From Timema cristinae (lineage: Eukaryota > Arthropoda > Insecta > Phasmatodea > Timematidae), in assembly GCA_039000515.1 (NCBI GenBank), contig JBCFYV010000012.1:90110325-90174324 (forward strand): a DNA stretch of 64,000 bases, read 5' to 3'. The position numbers and the translations under genes were made by a program. Below the pieces are notes generated by a model that worked only from the letters and a program-made list of their open reading frames with translations, searched no databases and was not told where the DNA came from. Shown here piece by piece: positions 22,059 through 33,559 of this stretch; the first letter of the stretch is position 1; the number at the start of each line of letters is the position of its first letter.

Positions 22059-22676
22059 CTTGTAATCCTTCATGATCATCTCCTGACGTCGCGGGATCGT
22101 CCCTTCATCATCGGCGTACACCAGATTCCTGATGGCGCCCCCAAACCTAGGCTCGAAGATCACACTTGGCAGGGCCAGCAAGGTCAGCTTGTTGTTGTAC
22201 CACGAGGGCATCCCCCCGACGTAGACGTCCGAGTTGGTGGTGAGACGCCCAAAATTGAATTCTCTACCCCTGGACGTCCTGGACTGTGTGACGCCATCCA
22301 CCATCAATGATGTCTTCTCTGTCCTCCGCTGCACCTGCACCTTGTGCCAGTGCCCGTCGTTGAGATCTCGCCCAACGGTGAGGATTTGAGCACCTCCACC
22401 GAGGTTATACCTCAACCTCAGGGCTCCTTCTACCAACTTTATCTCAAAGAAGTCGTAAGTTCCACCATCATCCGTATAGAGCAGGAGCCCGTTGGGCTGT
22501 TCCGTTTTGAATTCGAGCTCCAGGGAACCGTTCACGCCAGCGTCCCACTTGCGGAACTGTGCGTAGGAAGTCTGGGATCCTTCGAGGACGAAACCAGATG
22601 TTATGGGAAGGGCCATGCCTATAAAGACTAATCTCAGCAGCCAAAGGTGCATCGTAATGAACCTTAAGAACGTCAT
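22059..22676 (-). CDS. Nrx-1: Neurexin-1, first coding exon: signal peptide and first LNS/LamG domain
   Basis: Neurexins are presynaptic type I membrane adhesion proteins whose LNS domains bind neuroligins and other partners. This exon encodes residues 1-206. Residues 1-28 form a signal peptide (hydrophobic LWLLRLVFIGMALPI). One laminin-G/LNS domain follows, with the hallmarks GLLLYTDDGG (63-72), NDGHWHKV (106-113), VYVGGMP (151-157) and FEPRFGGAIRNL (174-185). The close match to arthropod Nrx-1 LG1 is from knowledge of the family. The ATG is preceded directly by an in-frame TAG, which fixes the start. The exon ends AAG|GTGAGA in phase 0 at 22059/22058. The remaining LNS and EGF domains, membrane span and PDZ-binding tail must lie beyond the left edge or in unrecognised small exons. 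No internal stop or frameshift is present. Confidence 0.95.
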
Positions 22677-23225
22677 CCTCTATTGAGAGCCCTTTGAAAA
22701 ACTCTCAAACCTAATAAATATTCAAACTCGCGTCGATGCGACGAGGATCCTACTGACGTACCCTCTCATGTCCAACACAAGGGAGTGGAGTTACATAACC
22801 TCTTTACAATTATCGAACCCTACGGAAAGGTCAATATCCATTTCGAGGCAGTTTTTAAACGGTTCTTGGAAGTCAACCAGAATACTTTTCCCTTTCACTT
22901 ATGTCATGCGATTAAGAAGCATGCGACAGTAATCCGTCTTTAAGTGTCGCGCCCCAGTGGAATTCAACACATACTGTTATTTTGGAAGAGGTATTGAAGG
23001 TACATCCCCTGAAATCACCACTGATGAACTAACATAGTTAATCGTCTCACATTACATCTCATCTTACATCGAATCACCATCGATGAATATTGGTTTTTTT
23101 AGAATAAAAAAAACACCCACTCGTTACACCACTTTTAAGAACAAAAATATTCACCAGAAATATTTGCAGTTCCTGTCCATGTGCATCACAGAAGTAGGAT
23201 CAAACGAGAAGGAAGAAGAGGATAA
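22677..23225 (-). other. Presumed neurexin 5' leader or first intron
   Basis: No coding signal. On the plus strand two similar blocks, AATCACCACTGATGAA and AATCACCATCGATGAA, occur near 23010 and 23070. Whether the transcript runs continuously to the CpG-rich block beyond cannot be decided here. Confidence 0.4.
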
Positions 23226-23229
23226 AACA

Positions 23230-23430
23230 ACATCCGCCCATCGAAGGGGGTGGTTAAAACGTCCGTCCCCCGGTCCGGCCGCGCGGTACGCCGTCAGCTC
23301 AACTGACGCTAAAACACACACAGAGCTGGGAGTCTCGACGCTCCTCGCCCAGTTTCTCTCACACGCCGTGACTGTTCACCCCCTCTTTCCCCCTTTTAGC
23401 GTCTCTTCATGACGTCACTGGAGCAGCGCG
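23230..23430 (-). promoter_or_regulatory. CpG-rich candidate neurexin promoter with a CRE
   Basis: A GC- and CpG-rich block (CCGGTCCGGCCGCGCGGTACG and GCAGCGCGCCTCCGTCGTGG) stands in otherwise AT-rich DNA, 0.55-0.75 kb upstream of the neurexin ATG. It holds a perfect CREB/ATF palindrome, TGACGTCA, at 23410-23417. The combination suggests a promoter, but no TATA box or start-site motif was identified with confidence. The link to neurexin rests on position. Confidence 0.45.
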
Positions 23431-23544
23431 CCTCCGTCGTGGAATAGAAGAGAGTAAAAGAGAGAGATGGGGGTGGAGGATGAGGGGAATTCCAATACTT
23501 CTAACTGGAAAAGAGGAGGGGGGGGAAAGGGAGGTTATTGTAGA

Positions 23545-23930
23545 ACAGTTTAATGCGCAGTCCCCACGTTTATGTGTAGTACGAGGGCACACTTGACTGC
23601 GCAGTCCTCTTGTTGATGTATTCTAAGGGGGCACACCTGACTGCGCAGTACAAGGGCATATTTGAATTCACAATCCTTTAGTTATGTGTAGGCCTAGTAC
23701 TATGGTACATCTGACTATACAATCTTTTCGTTGGTGTGTAGTAAGAGGACGCAACATGGCTATGTATCAGGATTTAGGGGATAGGGTTACAATCTGGCTG
23801 CGCATTTGTGGTTTAGTGGGGAAGAGAACAACCCAGCCGCACATCCGGGTTTGGTGAGGAGGGGCGCAACTTGGCTGCGCTTTGTGGGAAAGTTCACCTG
23901 ACCTTGCATCAGGGTCTGGGAAAGGGGATA
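23545..23930. repeat. Degenerate ~60-bp repeat with CTGCGCAGT motifs
   Basis: GACTGCGCAGTC-like or GGCTGCGC-like cores recur near 23549, 23596, 23639, 23797, 23838 and 23873. They are separated by similar GTGTAGTA(C/A)GAGGGCACA spacers that decay to the right. It lies upstream of the neurexin promoter candidate, so it could act in regulation, but that is speculation. Confidence 0.6.
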
Positions 23931-24013
23931 GGATGATAATATATGATTTTAACTGTTAATGAGTGAATGACAAAGCGTTAATTACTGGGAACGTCAGCCA
24001 AAATTGGTATTTA

Positions 24014-24319
24014 CAGCGGCGTTTTTCAACTGGTGTGCCTTGGAGGGTATGCAAGTGTGCCATGGGAGTTTGGGAAAAGTCAATAATAAGGGTTAAAATA
24101 TATTATAAAATAATACTACATTTAAAAAAATCCATGATCATTACCATTATTAAAATAACCCAATGTTAAAAGTTTAGCCATTGAATCATTAAACGCAATC
24201 TTAATTTTTTTAAATGTCAATGATAACATTTTCTTTTAAACCAACCGATGGTGTTCCTTGACAATAACTATAATGCTCTAATCAGTGTGCCGTTATTTGT
24301 AAAAGGTTGAAAATAATTG
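24014..24319. mobile_element. Candidate short hAT-like element
   Basis: The left end reads CAGCGGCGTTTTTCAACTGG then TGTGCC; the right end carries GTGTGCCG...GGTTGAAAATAATTG, its approximate inverse. Flanking TATTTACA and GATTTACA agree at 7 of 8 bases, but the duplication overlaps the presumed terminal CA. The boundaries are therefore uncertain. Confidence 0.4.
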
Positions 24320-25685
24320 ATTTACATCATGGGGCTCTCACCCTCGGTAGAGGTCAATATACTAATAACTGATAATAAAAATGATGGCAAACAAGTTTGA
24401 CACACGCCAACGCTCATCTAAAGTAATCAAATGAAATTTTTAGGTTTGTTTAAATAACTTATCGCTGGTGTGTGTGGTCTTTCCATAGTTATCTCACCAC
24501 CCGTTTATTTCCGTTTCCAAGGAAGCGAGTCTTAAGTTTTCATCACTCGATTCTCCCTTGCCTGGTTTATATTTAGGTTTTTTTTATGTTTACTCTTGGT
24601 CTCAAAAATGCACTCTTCTATGCTCGACACAAAAATTTACGAGCTAGAAATTTAAAAAAAAGAAACACGCATTTTATTTGTTTTAGCGGCTCTTAAAATA
24701 GTCACGTAAAGGGTATGTGGCGTTTTGAAATAAATTGAGTGCAAAGCCTTCTTCTTCCCTCTTTGTCTCTTTTGTCCATCCTCCTCTTCACCTTCAGTCT
24801 CTCTCAATCAAGATGAAACAATCTGTCAGGATGTGTTGACGGGCAGGGCCAAAAGGAGGTTTCTGATGTTTTGGCTTTGGTATTTGTGCAGCTGAGGTGG
24901 ATAATCATTAAAACTATGCACGGTGCTTGAGTCTTAGGAGAAAGAACTGGAATGGAACCAGGACAGTAGATATGAAGCAGGGAACGTGCAGTAAATAATG
25001 AGACAAGACTGGAGTTGAAATTTGAAAATGAAATTAACTCTTGAAAGAAATAATTTCCTGACCTTTCTATAAAGAATGTAATAAATCAAGCGATTACTGA
25101 ACTAGATCATATATACTCTTATTTAGTTTGTTAATGCTCAACCATACGCACTGGTGGTCACGAGGACTACATGCCAGCTTCATATGGTTCAAGTCCACCA
25201 GGTGAACAAACAGGGTTACGTATCCGAGGCAGTGAGAAGCTCCTCCTTCCCCCCCCCCCTTCCCCCCCAACTCTGCCTTCTCTTTTCACTACTTGGTTTG
25301 AGTTTTAAATATTAAAACAAAAATATTTTTTGTTTCTTTTGCCAAACCAAAACAACGCACGCATATAACACGTAGCTAAAAACTAAAATGAGAAGCATAT
25401 AATAAAAATAGTAAATTTAAGTTTAACTAATATTATTGACAGACTCATTTCACTTGAGAAATTAAATTTTTATACAAAAGAATAATAAACTCCATGAAAC
25501 CTCCAAATATTTCGAATCTAAGGACCAGACTGGATTAAACTAAAGTAGTGTTAACATTTTTGAGAAGTGTTTACAAATACATCTAAGAACAGTTGTCATA
25601 AAATCATAAAACTCATATGTCGGTAAGCCGAGAAAGAAACGTAGCCTTGCCAATAACAATCACATAGCTTTTAGTTAATATCTTG
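24320..25685. other. No gene recognised
   Basis: Mixed DNA with a C-rich run at about 25250-25268. A weak tRNA-like B box (GGTTCAAGTCC) occurs near 25190. Nothing else can be supported. Confidence 0.4.
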
Positions 25686-25689
25686 GCCT

Positions 25690-26955
25690 CTACCGATTCA
25701 ATCACTATCCTGGTAACTACTGATTCAATTACTATCCTGGAATCTAACGATTCAATCACTATCCTGGTATCTACTGATGCAATTACTATTTTGGTATCTA
25801 CCGATTAAATTACTATTTTGGTATCTACCAATTCAATTACTATTTTGGCATCTACCGATTCAATCACTACCCTGGTATCTACTGATTCAATTACTATCCT
25901 GGTACCTACCGATTAAATTACTATTTTGATATCTACCGATTAAATTACTATTTTGGTATCTACCGATTAAATTACTGTCCTGGTACCTACCGATTAAATT
26001 ACTATTTTTATATCTACCGATTCAATCACTATCCTGGTATCTACTTATTCAATTACTATTTTGGTATCTACCGATTAAATTACTGTCCTGATGTCTACCG
26101 ATTCAATCACTATCCTGGTATCTATCGATTCAAATACTATCCTGGAATCTGACGATTCAATTACTATTTTGGTATCTACCAATTCAATCACTATCCTGGT
26201 ATCTACCGATTCAATTACTATTTTGGTAACTACCGATTAAATTACTGTCCTGGTACCTACCGATTAAATTACTATTTTGATATCTACCGATTCAATCACT
26301 ATCCTGGTATCTACTGATTCAATTACTATTTTGGTATCTACCGATTAAATTACTGTCCTGATGTCTACTGATTCAATCACTATTCTGGTATCTACCGATT
26401 CAAATACTATCCTGGAATCTGACAATTCAATTACTATTTTGGTATCTACCAATTCAGTCTCTATCCTGGTATCTACCGATTCAATTACTATTTGGATATA
26501 CCGATTAAATACTATTTTGGTAACTACCGATTAAATTACTATTTTGGTATCTACCGATTAAATTACTATTTTGGTAACTACCGATTAAATTACTGTCACG
26601 GTATCTACAGATTCAATCACTATCCTGGTATCTACCGATTCAATTACTATTTTGGTATCTACCGATTAAATTAGTATTTTGGTATCTACCAATTGTATCA
26701 CTATCCTGGTATCTACCAATTCAATTACTATCCTGGAATCTGACGATTCAATTACTATTTTGGTATCTACCAATTCAATCACTATCCTGGTATCTACCGA
26801 TTCAATTACTATTTTTGTATCTACCGATTAAATTACTATTTTGGTAACTACCGATTAAATTACTGTCATGGTATCTACCGATTCAATCACTATCCTGGTA
26901 TCTACCGATTCAATTACTATTTTGGTATCTACCGATTCAATTACAATCTTGGTTT
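25690..26955. repeat. 27-bp minisatellite, about 47 units, with 270-bp higher-order period
   Basis: Units alternate mainly between CTACCGATTCAATCACTATC+CTGGTAT and CTACCGATTAAATTACTATT+TTGGTAT. Rare marker variants recur 270 bp apart: GTCCTGATGTCTAC at about 26084 and 26354, and CCTGGAATCTGAC at about 26141 and 26411. That shows duplication of ten-unit blocks. Since 27 is a multiple of three, the plus strand has short open stretches encoding a YRLNYYFGI-like repeat. There is no sign that these are translated. Confidence 0.95.
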
Positions 26956-27126
26956 ATAACGATAAGTTGCTCCTGAGGAAATAATTCCAGCTAAAGGGCT
27001 GGGCATTCGTTAAACCTTAGTAAAGATAGGAACTGTATTTCTTGTCATTCATGTTTTATTTTATCTGATATTATTATTTTTAACTTGTGAACCTTGAACC
27101 TTTGGCCGGAATCAATATTGCCCCCA

Positions 27127-27250
27127 CCCCTTGTGTTTTCTCCGAGATGGTTTCACACTTTACCTCTATGCAAATGGGGTAGATTCTCTCTAAACTCTAT
27201 CTTATTCGTGCTTGTTCATTTAGTATTATTATATGCGTATAGCCCAATTG
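27127..27250 (+). repeat. SINE family A, 3' half
   Basis: Body (GATGGTTTCACACTTTACCTC, ATGCAAATGGGGTAGATTC) and part of the tail (ATTATATGCGTATAGCCCA) are recognisable. Confidence 0.6.
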
Positions 27251-27299
27251 TAGAGGGGCAGATATTAAGAAAGATCCTCAACTGTCACTTAAGGTAATA

Positions 27300-28370
27300 C
27301 AGGAAAACTTATATTAAGATTATAATAGGAAGAACCATATCTAACAGTTACTAACCTAATTTATAGTATTTTAATATAACCATACGTCAATCCATGTGAT
27401 AATCAGCTCTTTTTAATAGCTAAATACTAATAACAGTCTAATAGTTGTCAATATTACAAGAATTATAATATAGCAGTGAGCTGGTGGTTTGCCTCTACCC
27501 AAGAGTCCTGGATTATAACCCCCATAAAGTGCAATGGGGATATTTTTTATTTAAATTGTACCCTCTTTTATAAGCGTGACGTATTTATAATAATCAAATA
27601 AATTACATAGTGAAGATAACAAAGCTCTTTATACCTGATATACTCATTTAGATAGTAATTGCGCTCTGAGAGGTCTCTTTTTGCTAGCAAAATCTGAACT
27701 CTGGTAAGGGAAAAAAACTTCGTTCAAAGACTTCCTCCAAAAAACCACGTTTATTTTAATTATTTAACTTTTTAGATCGATATTTTAAGCAAGGTAAAAA
27801 AGGAGGAATATTTTTATATGACTCAAGTTGTTAAATTTATTTTAACCCGCACTTTATTCGGATATCCTTTCCTATATTTAGCTTCAATTTATATCTTGTA
27901 CACTTAGCACCTGTGACACTGATAATTAATTAAAGATTTGGTTAGTACCATTTGGTTAAAGTTATTCCTTTATACTAGATTACAGTATTTTTCCAAAATT
28001 GCAATTTATATGCCTGGACGTGAAGCACTATATTGATTCATGTCGTTTAAGATATTATATTTTTTGGTTGAATGGAACTTACACTGAGTAATTTGGCGTA
28101 GCGATATCTCTTTAATTAACTCTGAATTAAATCTTTCTAATTAATTCTGAACTAAATAAACTTAAAGCTGGATTTATTTTGTAGATATATACATTTAACC
28201 TTACAATACAGAAAATATTTGTTTTGTACAAACATTTCTAAACCTTATATGTGCTGTAATTTAAATAGTTTTTAAATAATGAGATTTAATATATAACCGT
28301 TATTTATGTATTTTATATTAAACCATATATAATCTTATATGACTATTAAACCATGAATGCTTAGCTATTT
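27300..28370. other. AT-rich stretch without gene
   Basis: No supported coding frame, RNA gene or repeat family. Confidence 0.5.
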
Positions 28371-28376
28371 TTAATA

Positions 28377-29070
28377 CAGTAGATCTTGGATAATTTGACC
28401 GTATAAATTCGAATTCATGTTTAATTAGAACTTTTCCCTTGGTCCCTTGAAACGTCTATTATAACAATGGTAAGAAATCACATGTAGTTCAAACTTATTT
28501 TGTTCAATTCGAAGTAAAATTGACCCGAAGATTAAGAAAAACATCCTTATATCTCACGTAGAGAACACTTTTTTTTTTTACTTGACTGTTGCTGCGCGCA
28601 TAACAGGCTTTCTGCGTGCAGGGGCACTAAAGTTTTGTGTTTTGTGTTCCTTGTGAGGATTTTGTGAATTTGGAAGAGACTTTAGAGATGCATAAAATTA
28701 GACAGATGTTGTGAACAATAGAAATGACAGTGCAGCTTCAGATGAAAAAGGGGAACAGATGGAACTTCCAGATAAACTGATCACAACATCTACACAAGCC
28801 ATGGACCACATCGATTAGTTGAGGGACAATGTAATGTGAGCCCATCTACTCTCCAGGTGCAGAATAAACAAGAGTTTATTTGTACGGTACATATTGTTAT
28901 GGACAATCTAAGAATAAAATTATATGTATACGCTACTGTAGTTTGCGCCACTGAATTGATGTTTGAAGTTATTTTTTTTAGCCCAAAGAATAACTTAGCT
29001 AATTTGAATTCTTGGATAGGTCGAATTTTTCTAGTGATACGTTCAGCTTAGAATTAAGCCAGTTCGACTG
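28377..29070. mobile_element. pogo/Tigger-like non-autonomous element
   Basis: The left end CAGTAGATCTTGGATAATTT and right end (reverse strand) CAGTCGAACTGGCTTAATTC are imperfect inverted repeats of the CAGT...GATAAxTCGAA type seen in pogo-class Tc1/mariner elements. Both sides are flanked by TA (28375-28376 and 29071-29072), the class's target duplication. The inside has only short, stop-ridden frames. Confidence 0.55.
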
Positions 29071-29079
29071 TAATATGAA

Positions 29080-29485
29080 TAATGCTTAGCAAAAATATAA
29101 TAAAATAAGTTACAATATTTACTTCTCATTTGTAGGTGTACTATTCTTATGTTTTGTTTGGACTCTTAAATATGCTTGGAATTTTTAAATCTAAATAAAT
29201 TTAAAATAGTAAATATGTTTTACCAAAACTACAACCAAGAGATATTCCTGTTACAAAATTTGACACTCCTTTATTAATTCCCCCCCCCCCACCCCCTGTA
29301 AGACTCCTAAAATTGGTCTAGAAGTATATTCACCTAATATAACGAAACTTAACTTCAGTTAAGAATCAAGTGCACACGACTCATAAACCAACTTAAATCT
29401 AAAATAGACTCAATATTCAGTCTCCAGCTATTGATTATTCAGTGTGAAAAGAGAAACCCACATTTCGCCCATAATACATTTTCAG
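29080..29485. other. No gene recognised
   Basis: AT-rich, with a C-rich run at 29281-29296. Nothing else was recognised. Confidence 0.45.
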
Positions 29486-29489
29486 CCAC

Positions 29490-29560
29490 AACAGGACTCT
29501 AACCCCGGGACACAAAGTTCAATTGTCAGACCACAACCGACTGAGCTAAGGCGTCGGACT
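29490..29560 (-). repeat. tRNA-like SINE head or tRNA pseudogene
   Basis: The minus strand reads GCCTTAGCTCAGTCGGTTGT (D-arm/A-box-like) and GTCCCGGGGTTAGAGTCC (degenerate B box), with a variable region too long for a standard tRNA. Confidence 0.5.
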
Positions 29561-29604
29561 TTGTGTATATTAAGTTGTGCTACAAGTCCTTGATTGGACT
29601 ACCT

Positions 29605-29775
29605 TCAGCTAACGCTAATCTAAGGACACAGGAAAAGGATGGTGATTTTGAATGAAGTCCCTGTCATTCACCTGGAGAGAGGAAGGAGACCCACTAATAA
29701 TAGAGAGAAAAAATTCCCCCCAGTACACCCAGACAGTATTGAGCCTTGGCCTATCAGGTCTAGTCCGGGTCGAGC
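29605..29775 (-). repeat. SINE family A-like diverged copy
   Basis: Plus-strand order TAATCTAAGGACACAGGAAAAGG, CCCAGTACACCCAGACAG and GGTCTAGTCC resembles the body and head of a minus-strand copy. It is strongly decayed. Confidence 0.45.
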
Positions 29776-29869
29776 ACACCTCAGGACATTTTACTTGTAA
29801 ACTATTCTAACAACCTTGACCTGTTCCTTTAAGAGACCATCTTGTCGAATCTGTCAGTAGTGCCAACCT

Positions 29870-30070
29870 TGTCTTAACACGCGGCGCCTCTATGGCTCTT
29901 GCCGACGACCCAACAGGGAATTAATGAGGGAAGAGTCCATTTTCTTGCAAGGGAGGTGGGGAGGGGATAAAGAGGGAAAGAGAGAAAGAGGGGGGGGGGT
30001 TCATCCCCATCGATCCATTTGGGGCTCGCCGAGGAGATGCGCACAGGGCTGTGCGCAGATAGTTCCATCT
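29870..30070. promoter_or_regulatory. CpG-rich patch with a 20-nt palindrome (possible promoter)
   Basis: A GC-richer block contains ACGCGGCGCC and, at 30038-30057, TGCGCACAGGGCTGTGCGCA, two 9-bp arms round GG. It is about 7.3 kb upstream of the neurexin ATG on the same strand, so an alternative upstream promoter or non-coding first exon is conceivable. No supported coding frame. Confidence 0.25.
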
Positions 30071-31740
30071 GAGGATGTCTAAGGTCTTCAGGATGATGAA
30101 AGAAAACGATAAGGGAAATAAGATAAAAAAAGGAGGAAAGGTTGGGGTGGGGATGGGGGGTACTCAGGAGAGAAACACGTGTAAAAATTTAAGATAAAAT
30201 TCCCCTCTCCAGATGGTTTTCTTTATTACTTGCGTTCCTTCGGTTTGGCCTAATTTTTCCTTCTCCGTTAAGTCTGTAAGGCACAGCTGTTCTTTTCTCA
30301 TTATTCTAGAATTTATAACAATGCGTTATTTTTAGGGTGGGGTAGATGGAAGACTTCTGGCTAATTAAGGCATCTAACACATGCGTTGAAATGGTGTAAG
30401 CAAACACAAACTCCTCCCCTCCCCCGTACCCCCCCCCCCCCACACAAACGAATAGCCACACACAGAATATATATTATTCGGTACAACTCTATTTTCTACT
30501 TACCACGGAAATGAAAGCAGAGTGAGAATAATTTGCGTTCCGCATTTTTTAAAGGGCTTAAAATGTGTTCTGTACGTTTTTCTTTCTGTGGGTTGAAATC
30601 ATTTTAAGCAGATGGCTACCAAAGAGAGCTTTCAATGGAAAAATTGTTCAAATAGACTTGGTGGATGCTAAAAAAAAGTTATTTTTCAACATTGTTGTTT
30701 TTTCCTGCCTTTTTTTTAAGACGGTAATCATTCGTACATTGTGTTCATCTGAAGCGTCGTGTCCCTTAAAAGTATAATTTAAAAAGATAATAATGAAGAT
30801 AGATATCTTGAAAAATAAAATGTTCTACTCTATTTTTATCTCCAATTAAATAAACAATCTTAGCGAAAAAAGACTAATCAACTATTTGCTAAGGAGCATC
30901 CTTGAATCTAAGAGTGATTTTTCTTCTTTCGGTTTTCAAGTTTTTAACTCTTTTAGATTTGTTTTGATAACTTTGAAAAGATAGACAATAAAGCATAATT
31001 TAAAAGTGACTCAGAACAGAATACACATTTTACTTTGGTTGTAGCACACGAAATAAATTCATTAAACCCTTTTAAACGTGACTCAATATTTGTCTTAAAA
31101 ATGCACATATCATTTCACCCCGAGATCAGGGTTTAAGTTAGATGATAAACAAAAGGTTGAACTAAACATAACAAAGTGTATTTATTTTATTTAATTGTAA
31201 TCATGACGGCATTTACAAAACAGGTGTTTAGTTAGACAACTCATTCATGAACAGTGAGGTAGTCCAATTAACCTTTCAAAATAAAATAAAATAACAGATT
31301 TAGTCACACTATCTCTCTATAAATATTATTAAAAACATACTTCACAAAACGAAAACAAATATCCTTTTCCTTTTGATGCTTATTTTGGTAAAAACTACGA
31401 TCCACATAAAACGCTATTTTGTTACCTAACTTTTATTATGTAGAATTTATAGCTTGACGAGATACGAAGTTATATTTTAACCGATCGTAAAAATATAAAA
31501 AATAGAATTAATAGTATTTTTGAAATGATTGGTCGTACTTTAAGAGTCAAAAGAATCCTATTGACGTAAAATCACCAAAAGATTATGAAAAAATAAATAG
31601 ATTGAGAAAAGAGTAATATCTCTGTCCACCCAAGAACATAACAATCAAATTCATATTTTCAAAGACCTCTACAATATATAAATATGTTAATATATATATA
31701 TATATACATGTTTACGATATAATATACTGTAAATTATATA
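30070..31740. other. No gene recognised
   Basis: Mixed to AT-rich DNA. There is a C-rich run near 30417-30442 and a TA run near 31690-31706. Confidence 0.45.
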
Positions 31741-31744
31741 TAAT

Positions 31745-32330
31745 TGCTTATATGTCAAATTTATTAGTTTTATAAAAAATATATTTTAAATACACGATTT
31801 TTAGATACTTTATTAGTACTAAAAAATTACGTTGATAAATTAATTCGGATCTCTAATACTCTAATAGTTGAAGATATATAATCAAGATTTGAAATTTCTG
31901 CTAATGTAAAGTAGGCCCTACTACAAAAGAAATTTTCATAGGAAAATGAGAATTTTAAATTTGTTTGTAATGTAACTGTGCCTAGATATGAATTGTAATT
32001 AAAATCGTTGGAGTGATTTTTTAGGAATTCAATTTGTTCTATTTTCACCTTTTAGTAAGCTACCCTAACTGATCTTTAGAGCTAGAATTATAATTCCAAA
32101 TACTCCTCAGAATAGCCTTACTAAAAGCCTAGATACAAAGTTTTATTTCGATCAGTAAAATGGTTTCGGCTGTATGCCGATATATAGACACACAGGCAGA
32201 GAGACGGCATCGCTAAAACCACTTTTCCGGTTTCCGGGATCATGAAACGTCGATGTTTATCAAAATTGATAGTTAGACTTTATTGACGATCACAATAATT
32301 CTCTTTGCGAGGTCTCTAAGGAAAGTAATA
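31745..32330 (+). repeat. Dispersed repeat family P, copy 3
   Basis: It keeps the block order of the other copies: ATAGGAAAATGAGAATTTTA, GCCTAGATATGAATTGTAAT, TACAAAGTTTTATTTCGATC, ACAGGCAGAGAGACGGCATC, ATGAAACGTCGATGTTTATC, GACGATCACAATAATTCTC. Confidence 0.75.
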
Positions 32331-32878
32331 ATAAGAAACATATAATTTTAAACTACTAAGAAGTCAACAATGAATTCAATAGGACTTAATTTCGAGAATT
32401 AGCCGAAGCAAATTCAAAGAGATTGGGATAAATTCATTACAATTTACGACCTGCAAGGTGTTTACATAAATACATACGTACAGATAAAGGTCTAAGATAT
32501 ACGGGTCAGACTACTCTCTAGTTCCAGTGATCAGCCACTAAAGCCAAAAAGCGCTAGTCTCTTAGCATACTAATAGCACTCGTGCGATTCAAATATTGTA
32601 GGGACATTTGAAACACAACGCTTTAATTTTAAAGTTTTAATGAATATGGGGACCAGAGAAAAAAAAAATTATTGCTTAAAATATAACATTATTTTTAATA
32701 AACACGTCAACTACAATAATTCTTTGTAATGAGTGTTAAAATATTTAAGGTTGCTTGGTAAAGCCAAATATATATTCTCTTTACATACTTAAATTCTGTT
32801 TACCTGTGGAGAGGACTTTATAAAGATGGCATTATATTTAAATGGTAGGAATATTATTATAAGTAAAATATATTAGAG

Positions 32879-33539
32879 CAGTGGTTTCCAACCTTTCACA
32901 TCGTTTGACTTCGATTTTTGTCCCTGGGACCATCCCAACATTTTGATTGCTACAAACATTTATATTCTAGTGTTTATTTATCTTCTCACTGCACCCACGG
33001 CTATCCAAATTTAATTAAATTTTTAGGTAAGTAGACTTTAGAAGAAATATACCCTTATTTACTTGGAGGAAGAAGTGGAAACCACTTATGAATTATCACC
33101 CCCTCTACACCCGGCCAAAATTTGAATCCCAACCTTCTCATTCCCAAAAAACCAAATGATCATTACATTAATCCCTCTTGCACACTGATACTTGTTTTAA
33201 TTACCATAAATTGCTTATATAATGACCATACTAATGTGATTAAAATGTTGTAAATGAGAATCATCCAGCCCAGTGAGTATTTTGGCTGGTATGGTATCGG
33301 TACAGCCCACCCAAATACTGGTCTGCTACAGTTAGTAAAGTCAGAGTTGTGTAAACAAAAGGGACATAAGTAGTTTTTATTATTTTAAGAGCTTACATTT
33401 CTATAAATTTGGATTTTGCACCTTCCTATAGTAATTATAATAGATTAACAAAGTAAATAAGCTCAACAAGTCCTGTGACCACACCCAAAGCATACCATGA
33501 CCCCAAATAGGGTTGTGGTCCCTTGGTTGGAAACCACTA
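32879..33539. mobile_element. Non-autonomous hAT-like element H2 with a nested SINE
   Basis: Termini are CAGTGGTTTCCAACCTTTCA on the left and, on the reverse strand from the right, TAGTGGTTTCCAACCAAGGG. This is the common hAT (C)AGTGGTT..CAACC type. Flanking 8-mers TATTAGAG and TAGTAGAG agree at seven positions. No transposase frame. A diverged family A SINE is nested at 32985-33185. Confidence 0.7.
32985..33185 (-). repeat. SINE family A-like copy nested in element H2
   Basis: Plus-strand AGTAGACTTTAGAAGAAATA, ACTTGGAGGAAGAAGTGGAA, ACCCGGCCAAAATTTGAATC and AACCTTCTCATTCCC match the body and B-box region of family A in order. Confidence 0.6.
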
Positions 33540-33559
33540 TAGTAGAGTCGTGGGGGGAG

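Noticed and set aside
26492..26674. A 60-codon frame with YRLNYYFGI repeats
   Set aside because: It is a by-product of a minisatellite whose 27-bp unit is divisible by three. Neighbouring units carry stops in the same frame.
25690..26955. A CRISPR-like array
   Set aside because: The 27-bp units are contiguous with no unique spacers, and the genome is eukaryotic; it is a minisatellite.
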